64,000 nt of DNA from G963422445 sp963422445 (GTDB lineage Bacteria; Pseudomonadota; Alphaproteobacteria; Thalassobaculales; Thalassobaculaceae). Position 1 is the first letter of the stretch; each line of letters begins with the position of its first letter. Where the stretch lies: contig CAXXOV010000001.1 in assembly GCA_963422445.2 (NCBI GenBank), positions 248,001 to 312,000 of the forward strand. Reading direction: 5' to 3'. The notes under the pieces were generated by a model. The model did not search any database and had not been told where the DNA came from. It saw nothing but the letters and a program-made list of their open reading frames with translations. Below, piece by piece: positions 17,725 through 26,514 of this stretch. The position numbers and the translations under genes are program-made.

Positions 17725-20604
17725 TCAGGCCTTCAACGCCTGCGCCACCCCGGAAGCCGCCTGATCAATCACGGTTCTGGTCTTTGGACCCGCGCTCCGC
17801 TTTACGGGATGGTCCGGCTCAAGTTCCGCCAACATGGCCTTCCGGATATTGGCCAGCTTGCGCTCGCTGTGAACCTTCAGCCCGAAAAGATCCTTGACAT
17901 AAAATACATCGACGATACTGACACCATAAGTCGAAATCTTGGCCGCCGAAATCTGCAGGTTCTGTCGCGCCAGCCTCAGAGTCAGACGATAGAGCAGACC
18001 CGGCCGATCGGTGCCATTGACCTCGATCACGGTATGAGTGGTGCTCGCCTTGTTGTCGATCAAAACCCGCGGCGGCACGGTCATGCCGCCGGCCCGCTTC
18101 GGCAGCGAAAGCGGCCGTTTCTCGATTTCCTGACGCAGACGGGTGGCTCCCGACAGTGCCTGCGTAATCGCCGATGACAGCGAGGCAAGCGTATCGGGCC
18201 GTTCGAACGCTTCGCGATTCACGTCCTGAATCCAGAACGTGTCAAGCGCCATGCCGTTGGTCATGGTGGATATCCGCGCATCCACGATATTGGCTCCAAC
18301 CGCGGCCATCGCCCCCGCAATCCGGGAAAACAGGCCGGGATGATCGACCGTGTGCACGGTGACTTCGGTCACCTGACGGAACCGGTCGACCCTGGCATCG
18401 ACCGCGAGCTCCTGACCGTCTTGCGCCGCGGTCTGCACCATCCGGGCATGCCGGATCAGGGTCTCGACATCGTAAGTCAGCCAATAGGACGGATAACCGC
18501 GGGCGATATGAGTCTCGAACAGATCCCGGTCCCAGTCCGGCAATCCCGCGCGCAACGCATCATGCACGGCAGCGACCCGGGCGACCCGGCCGGTATTGCT
18601 GCTCTGACCGGACAGAACCTCATCGGCCCGCCAATAGAGATCGCGCAGCAGCGCCGCCTTCCACCCGTTCCAGACATTGGGCCCGACAGCCCTAATATCC
18701 GCCACCGTCAACACCAGCAGCAGGCGCAGGCGTTCCGGCGATTGCACGATATTGGTGAAATCCTCAATGGTCTTTGGATCGGTGACGTCGCGCTTGAACG
18801 CCACGTTGCTCATCAGCAGGTGCCATCGCACCAGCCAGGCCACAGTTTCGGTCTCTTCCGCTGTCATCCCGAGGCGCGGGCACAGCCGTCGGGCGACTTT
18901 TTCGCCCAGGATCGAATGGTCCCCGCCACGCCCCTTGGCGATATCATGGAGCAGTACCGCAACATACAACTCCTTGCGGCTGATGACCTGATGGACGATC
19001 TCGGAGGCGACCGGTGCGATTTCGGCGAGATCGCCGCGCTCGATACCGAACAGGATGCCAAGCATGATGATGGTGTGCTCGTCGACCGTGTAAACGTGAT
19101 ACATGTCGTATTGCATCTGCGCCACGACACGGCCGAAATCCGGCACGAAGCGGCCGAAGACCTGGGCTTCGTTCATGCGGCGGAGAATCCGTTCCGGTCC
19201 TTTTTTCGAAGTCAGGATTCCCAAGAACAGACGATTCGCTTCGGCGTTGTTGCGCAGACCGGCATCGACCCGTTTCAGGTTCTGGGTGACCAGCCTGAAT
19301 ATATGCGGGTGAAACTCGAGATCGTTGTCCTGCGCCACCTGGAACATCCGGATCAGATTGACCGGATCTTTTTCGAAAACCGTATCGTCGACGGCATTGA
19401 GCCGGTTTCCGTCGATCCGGAAGTCGCCGAACCGGCGTTTGCGGCTGGCAAACAGAGACAGACGAAGCCGTGGCGGCCGGCGATGCGCGGCCTCGATGGC
19501 GGCGCAGAATATCCGGGTCAGATCGCCGATATCCTTTGCCGTCAGATAGTAATGTTTCATGAAGCGCTCGACGGCCGCGTTGCCTGCCCGGTCAGTATAT
19601 CCGAGCAGGGTGGCGATCTCGCGCTGCAGATCAACGGTCAAGCGATCCTCGGCCCGGCCGGTCAGATAATGAAGATGACAGCGGATGGTCCAGAGCTGTT
19701 TCTGCGCCTTGGCGAAGCGCCGGGCCTCGGCCACAGACAGCACCTGCTTGTCGACCAGCGCCCGTACCGCATTGACCTGATAGACGTATTTGCCAATCCA
19801 GAACAGTGTGTGAAGGTCACGGAGCCCGCCCTTCCCGTCCTTGATATTGGGCTCGATGACATAACGCGAATCACCGAGTTTGCGGTGCCGTTCGTCAGAT
19901 TCCTGCAGTTTCGCCTCAACGAACTCGAGGGCCGACCCGGTCACGATATCCTTGCGAAACCGGCTCACGAGATGATCCATCAAAGTCGGCTCACCGCACA
20001 GGAAGCGGGCCTCGAGCATCGCCGTCCGAATTGTCATGTCGGCCCTGGCCTGGCGCATGCATTCATCGATCGACCGGGTTGAATGGCCGACCTTCAACCG
20101 CAGATCCCAGAGCATGTAGAGCATTGCCTCGACCACCTGCTCGACATGCGGGGTCTGTTTGTAGGGCAGCAGAAACAGAAGATCGATATCTGAAAACGGC
20201 GCCAGTTCTCCGCGCCCATAGCCGCCGACCGCAACAACGGAGATCTGTTCGCCCTGGGTGGGGTTCGGCGCCCGGTAGATCTTGCCGGTCACTGCGTCGT
20301 AAATTGCCCGGATCAGGGTATCCATGAGATAGGACTGAGCGAGCACGGACTCGGCGCCGTCATTCCTGGCGAGAAATCGATTCCTGATTTCACCGCGCCC
20401 GGTCTCCAACGCCTCGCGGAAACTCTCAAGGAGCCGGGCCCGGAACCCGTGCAGGTCCTCGGTCTCCTGCCAGGCCGCCTCGACCCGCTCGTCAAGAACC
20501 GTCGAATCAACGATCGCGCGGCGATTGCGCAACCGACGTTCGTCCGGCGCCAAACCGTCGATCCCGGGCGCGGCTGGCCGCTCCTCGGTAATGGCGATGT
20601 TCAT
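17725..20604 (-). CDS. glnD: bifunctional uridylyltransferase/uridylyl-removing enzyme GlnD
   Basis: Nitrogen sensor of 959 residues that adds UMP to PII protein when glutamine is low and removes it when glutamine is high. The nucleotidyltransferase domain has VGGYGRGELAPFSDIDLLFL. The HD domain has AVLLHDIAKGRGGDHS. Two C-terminal ACT domains begin near VTEVTVHTVDHPGLFSRIAG and HTVIEVNGTDRPGLLYRLT. The start at 20604 is chosen because AGGAGG lies just upstream of ATG; an in-frame start 57 bases earlier lacks this. Confidence 0.95.
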   Translation of the reverse strand: MNIAITEERPAAPGIDGLAPDERRLRNRRAIVDSTVLDERVEAAWQETEDLHGFRARLLESFREALETGRGEIRNRFLARNDGAESVLAQSYLMDTLIRAIYDAVTGKIYRAPNPTQGEQISVVAVGGYGRGELAPFSDIDLLFLLPYKQTPHVEQVVEAMLYMLWDLRLKVGHSTRSIDECMRQARADMTIRTAMLEARFLCGEPTLMDHLVSRFRKDIVTGSALEFVEAKLQESDERHRKLGDSRYVIEPNIKDGKGGLRDLHTLFWIGKYVYQVNAVRALVDKQVLSVAEARRFAKAQKQLWTIRCHLHYLTGRAEDRLTVDLQREIATLLGYTDRAGNAAVERFMKHYYLTAKDIGDLTRIFCAAIEAAHRRPPRLRLSLFASRKRRFGDFRIDGNRLNAVDDTVFEKDPVNLIRMFQVAQDNDLEFHPHIFRLVTQNLKRVDAGLRNNAEANRLFLGILTSKKGPERILRRMNEAQVFGRFVPDFGRVVAQMQYDMYHVYTVDEHTIIMLGILFGIERGDLAEIAPVASEIVHQVISRKELYVAVLLHDIAKGRGGDHSILGEKVARRLCPRLGMTAEETETVAWLVRWHLLMSNVAFKRDVTDPKTIEDFTNIVQSPERLRLLLVLTVADIRAVGPNVWNGWKAALLRDLYWRADEVLSGQSSNTGRVARVAAVHDALRAGLPDWDRDLFETHIARGYPSYWLTYDVETLIRHARMVQTAAQDGQELAVDARVDRFRQVTEVTVHTVDHPGLFSRIAGAMAAVGANIVDARISTMTNGMALDTFWIQDVNREAFERPDTLASLSSAITQALSGATRLRQEIEKRPLSLPKRAGGMTVPPRVLIDNKASTTHTVIEVNGTDRPGLLYRLTLRLARQNLQISAAKISTYGVSIVDVFYVKDLFGLKVHSERKLANIRKAMLAELEPDHPVKRSAGPKTRTVIDQAASGVAQALKA

Positions 20605-20697
20605 CCGGCCTCCTGCAGACCCGTTTGGATCAGAATAAGCGAATTGCGGCAACTGCGCCATCGGCTCGCGCCACCCACTTGCTGGCCGGCACCGCCG

Positions 20698-21546
20698 TCA
20701 GGTCATCAGCGCGCGAATGAAGGCCGGCAAGGCAAAGGCCGCGACATGCACTTCGGGCGTGTAATACCGAGTCTGGATGCCGGCGCGGTCGAACCGTCCG
20801 GTGATGCTGGTGATATCGGCCCGGCGGTAGTCCGGCCGGTCCGTAGCCCATCCAAACGCCATATGACCGCCCTGATAGGTGGGAATCGGTGCCAGGTAAA
20901 ACCATATATCGGCAAAATGCGACGACAGGCGCAAGGTACTGTCGGTCACCTCGCTGCCCTGCACCGCCGGCACGCCATTCTGGGTGACCAGAATGCCGCC
21001 AGGCGCAAGGCAGCGCTTGCAATCCCGGTAGAAGTCTTTACTGAACAGGATTGCTCCGGGGCCGATCGGATCCGTCGAGTCGACGATGATGATATCCCAA
21101 CGGTCCTGCGCCGTCTTCACGAAGTCTGCGCCGTCAGCGATCACCAGCCGCAGTCTCGGATCGTCGAAGGCCCCTGCGGAAATGTCCGGCAGATAGTGCT
21201 GACAAAGCCGGGTCACAGCCGGGTCGATTTCAACCATGGTGACTGTCGAGACATCACGATGCCGCAGCGTTTCGCGCGCCATGCCGCCGTCGCCGCCGCC
21301 GATAATCAATACCCTGGCGGCCAAGCCATGCGCCAGGATCGGCACATGGCTCAGCATCTCGTGGTAAATGAACTCGTCGCCTTCGGTCGTCTGCACGACA
21401 CCGTCGAGCGCCAGAACGCGGCCAAACAGACGGTTTTCAAAGATCACGAGATCCTGAACATCGGTTTTTTCGCGATACAGGATCCGATCCATCGAAAGGC
21501 GTAGCGCGATACCCTGATGCAACGTCTCCTCGAACCATTCGGTCAT
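20698..21546 (-). CDS. speE: spermidine synthase
   Basis: Aminopropyltransferase of 282 residues, transferring the aminopropyl group of decarboxylated SAM to putrescine. It begins WFEETLHQGIALRLSMDRIL. The SAM-binding core is VLIIGGGDGGMARETLRH and MVEIDPAVTRLCQHYLP. The active-site Asp loop is IIIVDSTDPIGPG, followed by QNGVPAVQGSE. The ATG overlaps the speD stop (ATGA), so the two genes are translationally coupled and supply the complete aminopropyl route to spermidine. Confidence 0.95.
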   Translation of the reverse strand: MTEWFEETLHQGIALRLSMDRILYREKTDVQDLVIFENRLFGRVLALDGVVQTTEGDEFIYHEMLSHVPILAHGLAARVLIIGGGDGGMARETLRHRDVSTVTMVEIDPAVTRLCQHYLPDISAGAFDDPRLRLVIADGADFVKTAQDRWDIIIVDSTDPIGPGAILFSKDFYRDCKRCLAPGGILVTQNGVPAVQGSEVTDSTLRLSSHFADIWFYLAPIPTYQGGHMAFGWATDRPDYRRADITSITGRFDRAGIQTRYYTPEVHVAAFALPAFIRALMT

Positions 21547-22076
21547 CCGACAATGCCGCGCTTATGGTCACCGATCTGCATGCTGCCGGCCTCAAAGGCC
21601 TGTTTGAGAACCGGAACCGCCTTGTGAGGTGCGGCGGTGCCGCACATGAAAATGTCGATGGCGGCATAGTCCCGCTCCGGCCAAGTATGAATGCTGATAT
21701 GGGATTCAGCGAGAATAGCCACACCGGATACGCCGCCATAGGGCGTAAACCGATGCAGATGGATGTGCAGCAGGGTCGCGCCGGACACTTCGACGGCGCG
21801 GCGCAGGGTCGCGTCGACATGCGCCATGTCGTCGAGGCGCGAGGCGCCCCAGAGATCAACGATCAAATGGGTTCCGGCAAAAACCACGCCGTCGCGTTCA
21901 ACGAAATGGTCGACCTGTTCGATAGCCGCCTGCTGCGGCGCCAGCGTGACAATATTGTCATTGTCCCGGGAAATCGGGGACTCAGTCGCGTGTCCGTCCG
22001 CATGTTCGGAATTGGTTCTGCTCGGTCGAGTGTCCGAGATCATCCCCAAATCAGTGAAAGTGATGGGTTCGGTCAT
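21543..22076 (-). CDS. speD: S-adenosylmethionine decarboxylase proenzyme (SpeH/SpeD-type)
   Basis: Pyruvoyl enzyme of 177 residues producing decarboxylated SAM for spermidine synthase. The self-cleavage site is E124-S125 in LAESHISIHTWPE; Ser125 becomes the pyruvoyl group, and H130 and C145 (DIFMCGTA) are the expected catalytic partners. About 50 residues of low-complexity, polar N-terminal extension precede the usual prokaryotic domain. The start at 22076 has a GGGAGG ribosome-binding site; the frame is open 14 codons further up. The gene overlaps speE by four bases. Confidence 0.93.
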   Translation of the reverse strand: MTEPITFTDLGMISDTRPSRTNSEHADGHATESPISRDNDNIVTLAPQQAAIEQVDHFVERDGVVFAGTHLIVDLWGASRLDDMAHVDATLRRAVEVSGATLLHIHLHRFTPYGGVSGVAILAESHISIHTWPERDYAAIDIFMCGTAAPHKAVPVLKQAFEAGSMQIGDHKRGIVG

Positions 22077-22600
22077 CACTCCCTCCCAACCAGTAGATGT
22101 CCCAGCACCCCGTCGCATCCCGCTTGCCGATACATGCCATGGGCGGAATGGTCTGGCGTACTTAATTGGATCAAGGATCGGGACGCGCCAGCCCGAAGGT
22201 TGTTGTTCCGTCGCCGATCCCGTTCAGTTGCAGTGTCGTCATCTCCAAAGCAAACGATTCGGCCGAGTTACGGGGCATCCGCACCCGAACGCTCCAACCT
22301 CGACCAATACGCCGGACCGCAATATCGTTATACGGCCGGTGCAGGTCAAGCAGGATTTTTCGCGCTCCGATTTAAAGGCCCAGCGCCGCCGACGCATTCA
22401 GCCAAGGATCGGGGTGTTCGATTAAGGCAGGAGAACCGTGCTGCGGTCGCGGCGGTTTTTTTCGCCGCTTTGCCCATCGACCGATCGGCTATCGCAAGCG
22501 TCGTTCACAGGATCGTCCGGGTCGTTGGCCTTGTCGTGCCGTGCCATGGTATTGATGACTTGGTTGCGGGTTCAGGCCAGTATTGCGCAGGATCAGGCTT
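22077..22600. other. intergenic region upstream of speD
   Basis: About 520 bases. A long plus-strand frame here is antisense to speD and has no protein features. A GC-rich segment followed by a T-run lies near 22440-22470 (GCGGCGGTTTTTTTCGCCGC) and could be a hairpin, but I cannot say which gene it would serve. The region may hold the speD leader and promoter. Confidence 0.35.
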
Positions 22601-22999
22601 TCAGGGTTGCGGCCGGCAGTCGTCAGGGCGTGTTTGACGTCGGCGGGATTTCCCGATCGTCCGGAGCCTCGTCCACGTTGACTTCGGTATCGTCGTGAAT
22701 GCTGTCCGGCAGGTCACGACCGGGAGGTTGGAGTGGGCAAGGACATCCCACCGGACCCTGCGCTCGACCTTGCCGGGGAGTGACCCGGCCTTGCGCAAGT
22801 CCTTGCTGATTTCGAACATGTCTTCTTCAATGCGGGAATTCAGGCGACTGAGATAACGGATATCCCCGAGACTGCGGGACAGCATGATTCTGATCACGAA
22901 GCATATGTTTCCGGCGGTGAATCTGATCATGGGGATGGAGATGGGTTCGGTATCGAGGTATCTGCGGCGCATCGGGGATTTTTGTGAAACCCCGAGCAT
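22601..22999 (-). CDS. hypothetical protein
   Basis: Possible 132-residue protein, not recognised. Residues 10-100 look coding by codon choice (G/C at third positions) and include ISIPMIRFTAGNICFVIRIM and RSLGDIRYLSRLNSRIEEDM, suggesting amphipathic helices. After about residue 100 the sequence turns arginine-rich; a neighbouring frame gives an acidic tail (HDDTEVNVDEAPDDREIPP), so a late frameshift is possible. It starts just downstream of a decayed gene on the same strand. Confidence 0.35.
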   Translation of the reverse strand: MLGVSQKSPMRRRYLDTEPISIPMIRFTAGNICFVIRIMLSRSLGDIRYLSRLNSRIEEDMFEISKDLRKAGSLPGKVERRVRWDVLAHSNLPVVTCRTAFTTIPKSTWTRLRTIGKSRRRQTRPDDCRPQP

Positions 23000-23006
23000 T
23001 TCAGGG

Positions 23007-23530
23007 TCATGGGCGATATTCGACGAGGGCGGACTGGCCGACGATATCGACGATGCGTACGAACCGTTCGGCGCCTTCGGCGTCCATCAGTTGAAGATAT
23101 TCACCCGGAACAATGGTGACTGGTTGTTGTTTGTCTCCATCAATGGCAATGTTGTCAGCATAGAGACGTTCGGTTACGAGTATCACAAACAGGATTCAAT
23201 CTCCCCTCCATGTCTGGACTGTAGCCGGTTGCTTCGGGAAAAATGACGCCGCCGCCTAGCGGTATGTTCAGGTCCACCGTAAGCGCGCCCTGGCCTGGCA
23301 CCCAGTTTCGTTCAAGACGCGCGGCGTATCCGGGAGCGGCAACCAACACTGTCACCGGGAGGTGAGCCGTGTGCAGGTCGACAGCTGCTTTTCCATCCCT
23401 GCCCGTAATCGCCTGTTTCCAAATCTTGTCCGGAAACAGAAAACAACAGACTAACGCAGGATAGAGGTCGACCATCGGCAAACACGGAAACGGCACATTC
23501 GGGGTCCCGGAAGCCCGTTTCATGCAGCAT
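23007..23530 (-). pseudogene. small protein with carboxypeptidase-regulatory-like domain, two frameshifts
   Basis: Homologous-looking sequence runs through three frames on the minus strand. The first piece is SVFADGRPLSCVSLLFSVSG, the second (after about 23410) is TGRDGKAAVDLHTAHLPVTV, then VAAPGYAARLERNW and GVIFPEATGYSPDMEGRLNP. The third (after about 23165) is LYADNIAIDGDKQQPVTIVP, then RIVDIVGQSALVEYRP and the stop at 23007. The GxDGxAxxxL and VxVxAPGYA features resemble peptidase-regulatory (CarboxypepD_reg-like) beta domains. Function is unknown and the gene is broken. Confidence 0.55.
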
Positions 23531-23737
23531 CCATCAAGAGATCAGCCTCCCTTTGGCGCGGTGCTGCATTCGATCGCCGCCATAGGCAACGAAAAACTCG
23601 CAAGGACCGATAACGCGGAGATGCCAATTGCTGATCGGCAAATTGACCAGATACTCGGTCAATTTGCTGCCAGTGATTGCTGGCGCTTGTTCACGGATTA
23701 TCGTCGGATAGAAATATCGTTGCCCGCCCTCTGCGGA

Positions 23738-24004
23738 TCATGCGCGGGATCCATAACGGTCCGGCGCCGATGTCTCGGCACGCCGTCGTCGCAGCTCGCG
23801 GCGTGTCACCCGGCGTCGGTCGATCCCGGCGGCGGCCTGGCGTTCACGCAGATCCCGGAGAACCGTGCGTTTCTCATCGTCGGTATAACGCGCCCAATGC
23901 GCCACTTCCCGAAGCGTGCGCCAGCAGCCGAGGCAGAATTTCGTCTTCGCATTGATCTGGCAAACCCCGACACAGGGCGATACGACCGGATAATCCTGCG
24001 TCAT
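23738..24004 (-). CDS. DUF1289 family protein
   Basis: Small protein of 88 residues with the DUF1289 cysteine pattern SPCVGVCQINAKTKFCLGC followed by WRTLREVAHWARYTDDEK; the four cysteines could bind zinc or an iron-sulfur cluster. The C-terminal 35 residues are very basic (RRRVTRRELRRRR). Function is unknown in the family; it is widespread in Proteobacteria. It lies 79 bases downstream of the DJ-1-like gene on the same strand... reading direction minus, and may be in its transcript. Confidence 0.88.
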   Translation of the reverse strand: MTQDYPVVSPCVGVCQINAKTKFCLGCWRTLREVAHWARYTDDEKRTVLRDLRERQAAAGIDRRRVTRRELRRRRAETSAPDRYGSRA

Positions 24005-24083
24005 CGAACATCTCCTGTCCCGAGGCTCGACAATTCAAGGCAGCGTATCAGAGACACGTCATGTCAGGCCGTCAAGGATGAAT

Positions 24084-24653
24084 TCAAGCAGCCTGATTGA
24101 CCTCACTCTCATAGCGCTCCACCAGTTCGATGAAGGTGGTCATCGCCTGATCGATGGAGTCATGGCCGGCACAGGTCACCAGATTGCCGGTCGCGACAAC
24201 ATTGTCGTCACTCCAGTCGGCGCCTGCGGTTATCAGGGTTTCTCGCAAGTCCGGATCCGCTGTGATCGATCGCCCAGCCACATCCTCCGTCGCGATCATA
24301 AGTTTGGCACCGACACCCAGTATCAGAACTGGCATGTCCGCGCGAAGAAACGCCTTGAGGACGCGCCGGGCATGCGGTTCATCGGCCATCTTGTCGATGC
24401 TGCGGATACCGCCCGGGACGACCAGACCGTCATAGTCAACGGCAAGTGTATCGGCGAGGTCGGCATCGACCGGAAAGAAATGGCCCCAGCCGCCATCGTA
24501 CCATCCGTTGACGAGGCCGTTCGCGCTCGAAACCGCGCGAGCCTCAGTTCCGGCCTCAATCAGTCGCTTTTGAGGTTTCGTGAATTCGATTTCGTCAAAT
24601 CCGTTGGCCACCATCATTGCAACTTTTTTCCCGGCAAGTGGCTTGTCGGTCAT
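24084..24653 (-). CDS. DJ-1/PfpI-family protein lacking the nucleophile cysteine
   Basis: DJ-1/PfpI-fold protein of 189 residues (class I glutamine amidotransferase-like). It starts MTDKPLAGKKVAMMVANGFD with E21, and has DGLVVPGGIRSIDKM. The nucleophile elbow, normally AICHG, is here ILGVG (111-115), so Cys and His are replaced by Gly113 and Val114. The C-terminus keeps VVATGNLVTCAG. GAGGAGACAGGT precedes the ATG at 24653; longer frames upstream are not supported. It may be a non-enzymatic member or use another residue. No partner gene is evident. Confidence 0.85.
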   Translation of the reverse strand: MTDKPLAGKKVAMMVANGFDEIEFTKPQKRLIEAGTEARAVSSANGLVNGWYDGGWGHFFPVDADLADTLAVDYDGLVVPGGIRSIDKMADEPHARRVLKAFLRADMPVLILGVGAKLMIATEDVAGRSITADPDLRETLITAGADWSDDNVVATGNLVTCAGHDSIDQAMTTFIELVERYESEVNQAA

Positions 24654-24968
24654 ACCTGTCTCCTCATGTTCATTAGAAACTGCCCAGTCCTGTCGGGCTG
24701 CCTGTGCCGCCGGCCCGGCCAGCGGAACGCACACGCGATCGAGTTGTCCGCGAGCGTGGGCTGTCACCCGGCGGATCATCCCGATTGCAAGGGTCTGCGG
24801 GGAGCGCGTCGATGCGGAACCTGCCCGCTTCGATGATAACGGAAATCAATCTTGATCGGATGCCATGACCTAATGCGAGCGATGATCAAATGCAACCCCG
24901 GCTGTCAAAAATACACTACCGCGGCCTACAACTGTCGACCCGACGCAGGCCCGGACACGGCTGCAGAG
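24654..24968. other. intergenic region between DJ-1-like gene and tRNA-Gly
   Basis: About 315 bases upstream of the DJ-1-like gene and downstream of the tRNA (both minus strand). No protein or RNA gene is recognised; the frame of the DJ-1-like gene stays open for 126 bases but lacks family sequence. Confidence 0.4.
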
Positions 24969-25042
24969 TGGAGCGGGTGAAGGGAATCGAACCCTCGTAT
25001 TCAGCTTGGGAAGCTGATGTTCTGCCATTGAACTACACCCGC
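24969..25042 (-). tRNA. tRNA-Gly (anticodon CCC)
   Basis: 74 bases including an encoded CCA end. The acceptor stem is GCGGGTG paired with CACCCGC. The D arm holds TAGTTCAATGG, the anticodon stem is TCAGC/GCTGA with loop TTCCCAA (anticodon CCC), and the T arm contains GGTTCGATTCCC. The discriminator base is T. The fold and bases match bacterial tRNA-Gly(CCC), the glyU type. No integrated element is seen next to it. Confidence 0.95.
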
Positions 25043-25236
25043 ATCATTAGATTGTCCTTCTATGACATTCGGTGTAGCGGGGCAAGCCCGAAGCCGTATC
25101 CGTGGTCAGATCGCCGGCGGCAAGGTCGCAGTGGACAAAACGGCCGCGGCTGATGCATAATTGTCCGTGTCGGGCTGGCGCGTTCGCACGGCCTGTTGAT
25201 GTTTCCCCTGGATGCATCTTGCGGAGGATCCTGGAA

Positions 25237-25629
25237 GTGTACCGAGAGACGACCGACGGCATCACCGTTTCGGTAAAGCCGGTCTACCTGGAAGCCCAGT
25301 CGTCCCCGGTCGAAAACCGCTATGTCTGGGCTTATCAGGTCACGATCGAAAATCATGGCGCCGGTACCGTGCAATTGCGAAGCCGGATCTGGTCAATCAC
25401 CGATGCCGCAGGCCATACTCAGGAAGTCCGCGGTGCCGGCGTGGTCGGCGAGCAGCCGGTGTTGCAGCCTGGCGGCAAGTTCGAGTATACTAGCGGTACC
25501 CCGCTGAAGACGCCATCCGGCATCATGGTTGGGTCTTACGAGATGGAGAGAGAGACTGGCGAGCGTTTCCGGGTTCCGGTTCCGGCGTTCTCGCTCGATA
25601 GCCCACACGAAGCGGTCCGCTTGAACTGA
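25237..25629 (+). CDS. apaG: ApaG protein (Co2+/Mg2+ efflux protein ApaG)
   Basis: Single ApaG/DUF525 beta-sandwich domain of 130 residues: YRETTDGITVSVKPVYLEAQ, RYVWAYQVTIENHGAGTVQL, SRIWSITDAAGHTQEVRGAG and VVGEQPVLQPGGKFEYTSG. It ends with GSYEMERETGERFRVPVPAF, as in the family. The GTG at 25237 is chosen since family members start (M/V)YRxxT; GGAGG lies about ten bases upstream. The molecular role is not settled. It is followed by folE on the same strand. Confidence 0.93.
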   Translation: MYRETTDGITVSVKPVYLEAQSSPVENRYVWAYQVTIENHGAGTVQLRSRIWSITDAAGHTQEVRGAGVVGEQPVLQPGGKFEYTSGTPLKTPSGIMVGSYEMERETGERFRVPVPAFSLDSPHEAVRLN

Positions 25630-25742
25630 CCGGACAACAGTTTATGATCCGGAATACTGTCAACCGTCCTTAATCGGGCTTATCCTTCGGACCGGACAAC
25701 TGCCTGACCCGACCGGACCTGATTGATATCCGGACAGCCGCA

Positions 25743-26396
25743 ATGACAGGGAACAGCGCCATGCCACCAGATGATCACGGTAGAGTCGTTTCCGCCATAG
25801 CGGAACCCGTTGCGTTGGCATCCGCAAGACCATCGCGTGAAGAGGCCGAAAACGCCGTGCGCACGCTGATCCGCTGGATCGGAGACGACCCGTCGCGCGA
25901 AGGCCTGATCGATACGCCGCAACGTGTGATCAAGGCCTATGACGAGATGTTTGGCGGCTATCAGGAAGATCCGGTCGCCATTCTCGAGCGTACGTTCGAG
26001 GAAACGGAACGCTATGAGGAAATGGTTCTGCTACGGGATATCCGGCTCGAATCGTTCTGCGAGCATCATGTCCTGCCGATCATCGGCAAGGCTCATATCG
26101 CCTATGTTCCAGATGGCAGGGTCGTCGGCGTCAGCAAACTGGCCCGGGTGCTGGATGCCTACGGCAAACGATTGCAGATCCAGGAGAAGCTGACGGCTCA
26201 GGTTGCGCACAGCATCAACGATGTGCTGCGGCCACGCGGCGTCGCTGTGGTCATCGAGGCCGCGCATGAATGCATGACGACCCGTGGCGTATACAAGCCT
26301 GGCGTAACCATGGTCACCAAATCCTTCCTCGGATGCTTCAGGCGCGATGCGGAGATCCGCCGCGATTTTCTTGGTCTGATCCGTTTGCAGGGCTGA
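25743..26396 (+). CDS. folE: GTP cyclohydrolase I FolE
   Basis: Converts GTP to 7,8-dihydroneopterin triphosphate, the entry to folate (and queuosine) synthesis. The protein of 217 residues has a variable N-terminus, then DDPSREGLIDTPQRVIKAYD. Zinc ligands are seen in LESFCEHHVLPIIGKAHIAY and EAAHECMTTRGV; the substrate site includes VGVSKLARVLDAYGKRLQIQ. An in-frame ATG at 25761 has a better ribosome-binding site (AGGGA) and may be the true start. It lies 113 bases after apaG. Confidence 0.95.
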   Translation: MTGNSAMPPDDHGRVVSAIAEPVALASARPSREEAENAVRTLIRWIGDDPSREGLIDTPQRVIKAYDEMFGGYQEDPVAILERTFEETERYEEMVLLRDIRLESFCEHHVLPIIGKAHIAYVPDGRVVGVSKLARVLDAYGKRLQIQEKLTAQVAHSINDVLRPRGVAVVIEAAHECMTTRGVYKPGVTMVTKSFLGCFRRDAEIRRDFLGLIRLQG

Positions 26397-26514
26397 GCCT
26401 GGCGTGCCTCCCGCGACCGTCGTGAACGCATTGGCCGGCCGAAGGCATCCGGATCACCGGCAGAGCCATTGCTGGTAACCGGCCCGGTACCGGAAGAGTC
26501 GCAGCGGAGGCCCT

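Noticed and set aside
18340..20082. 580-codon plus-strand open frame
   Set aside because: It lies wholly antisense to glnD, whose protein is clearly recognisable; it is a high-GC shadow.
21564..22637. 357-codon plus-strand open frame
   Set aside because: Antisense to speD, with no recognisable domain.
24969..25042. tRNA-Gly as integration site of a genomic island
   Set aside because: Flanking genes are ordinary core genes and no integrase or repeated tRNA end was found.
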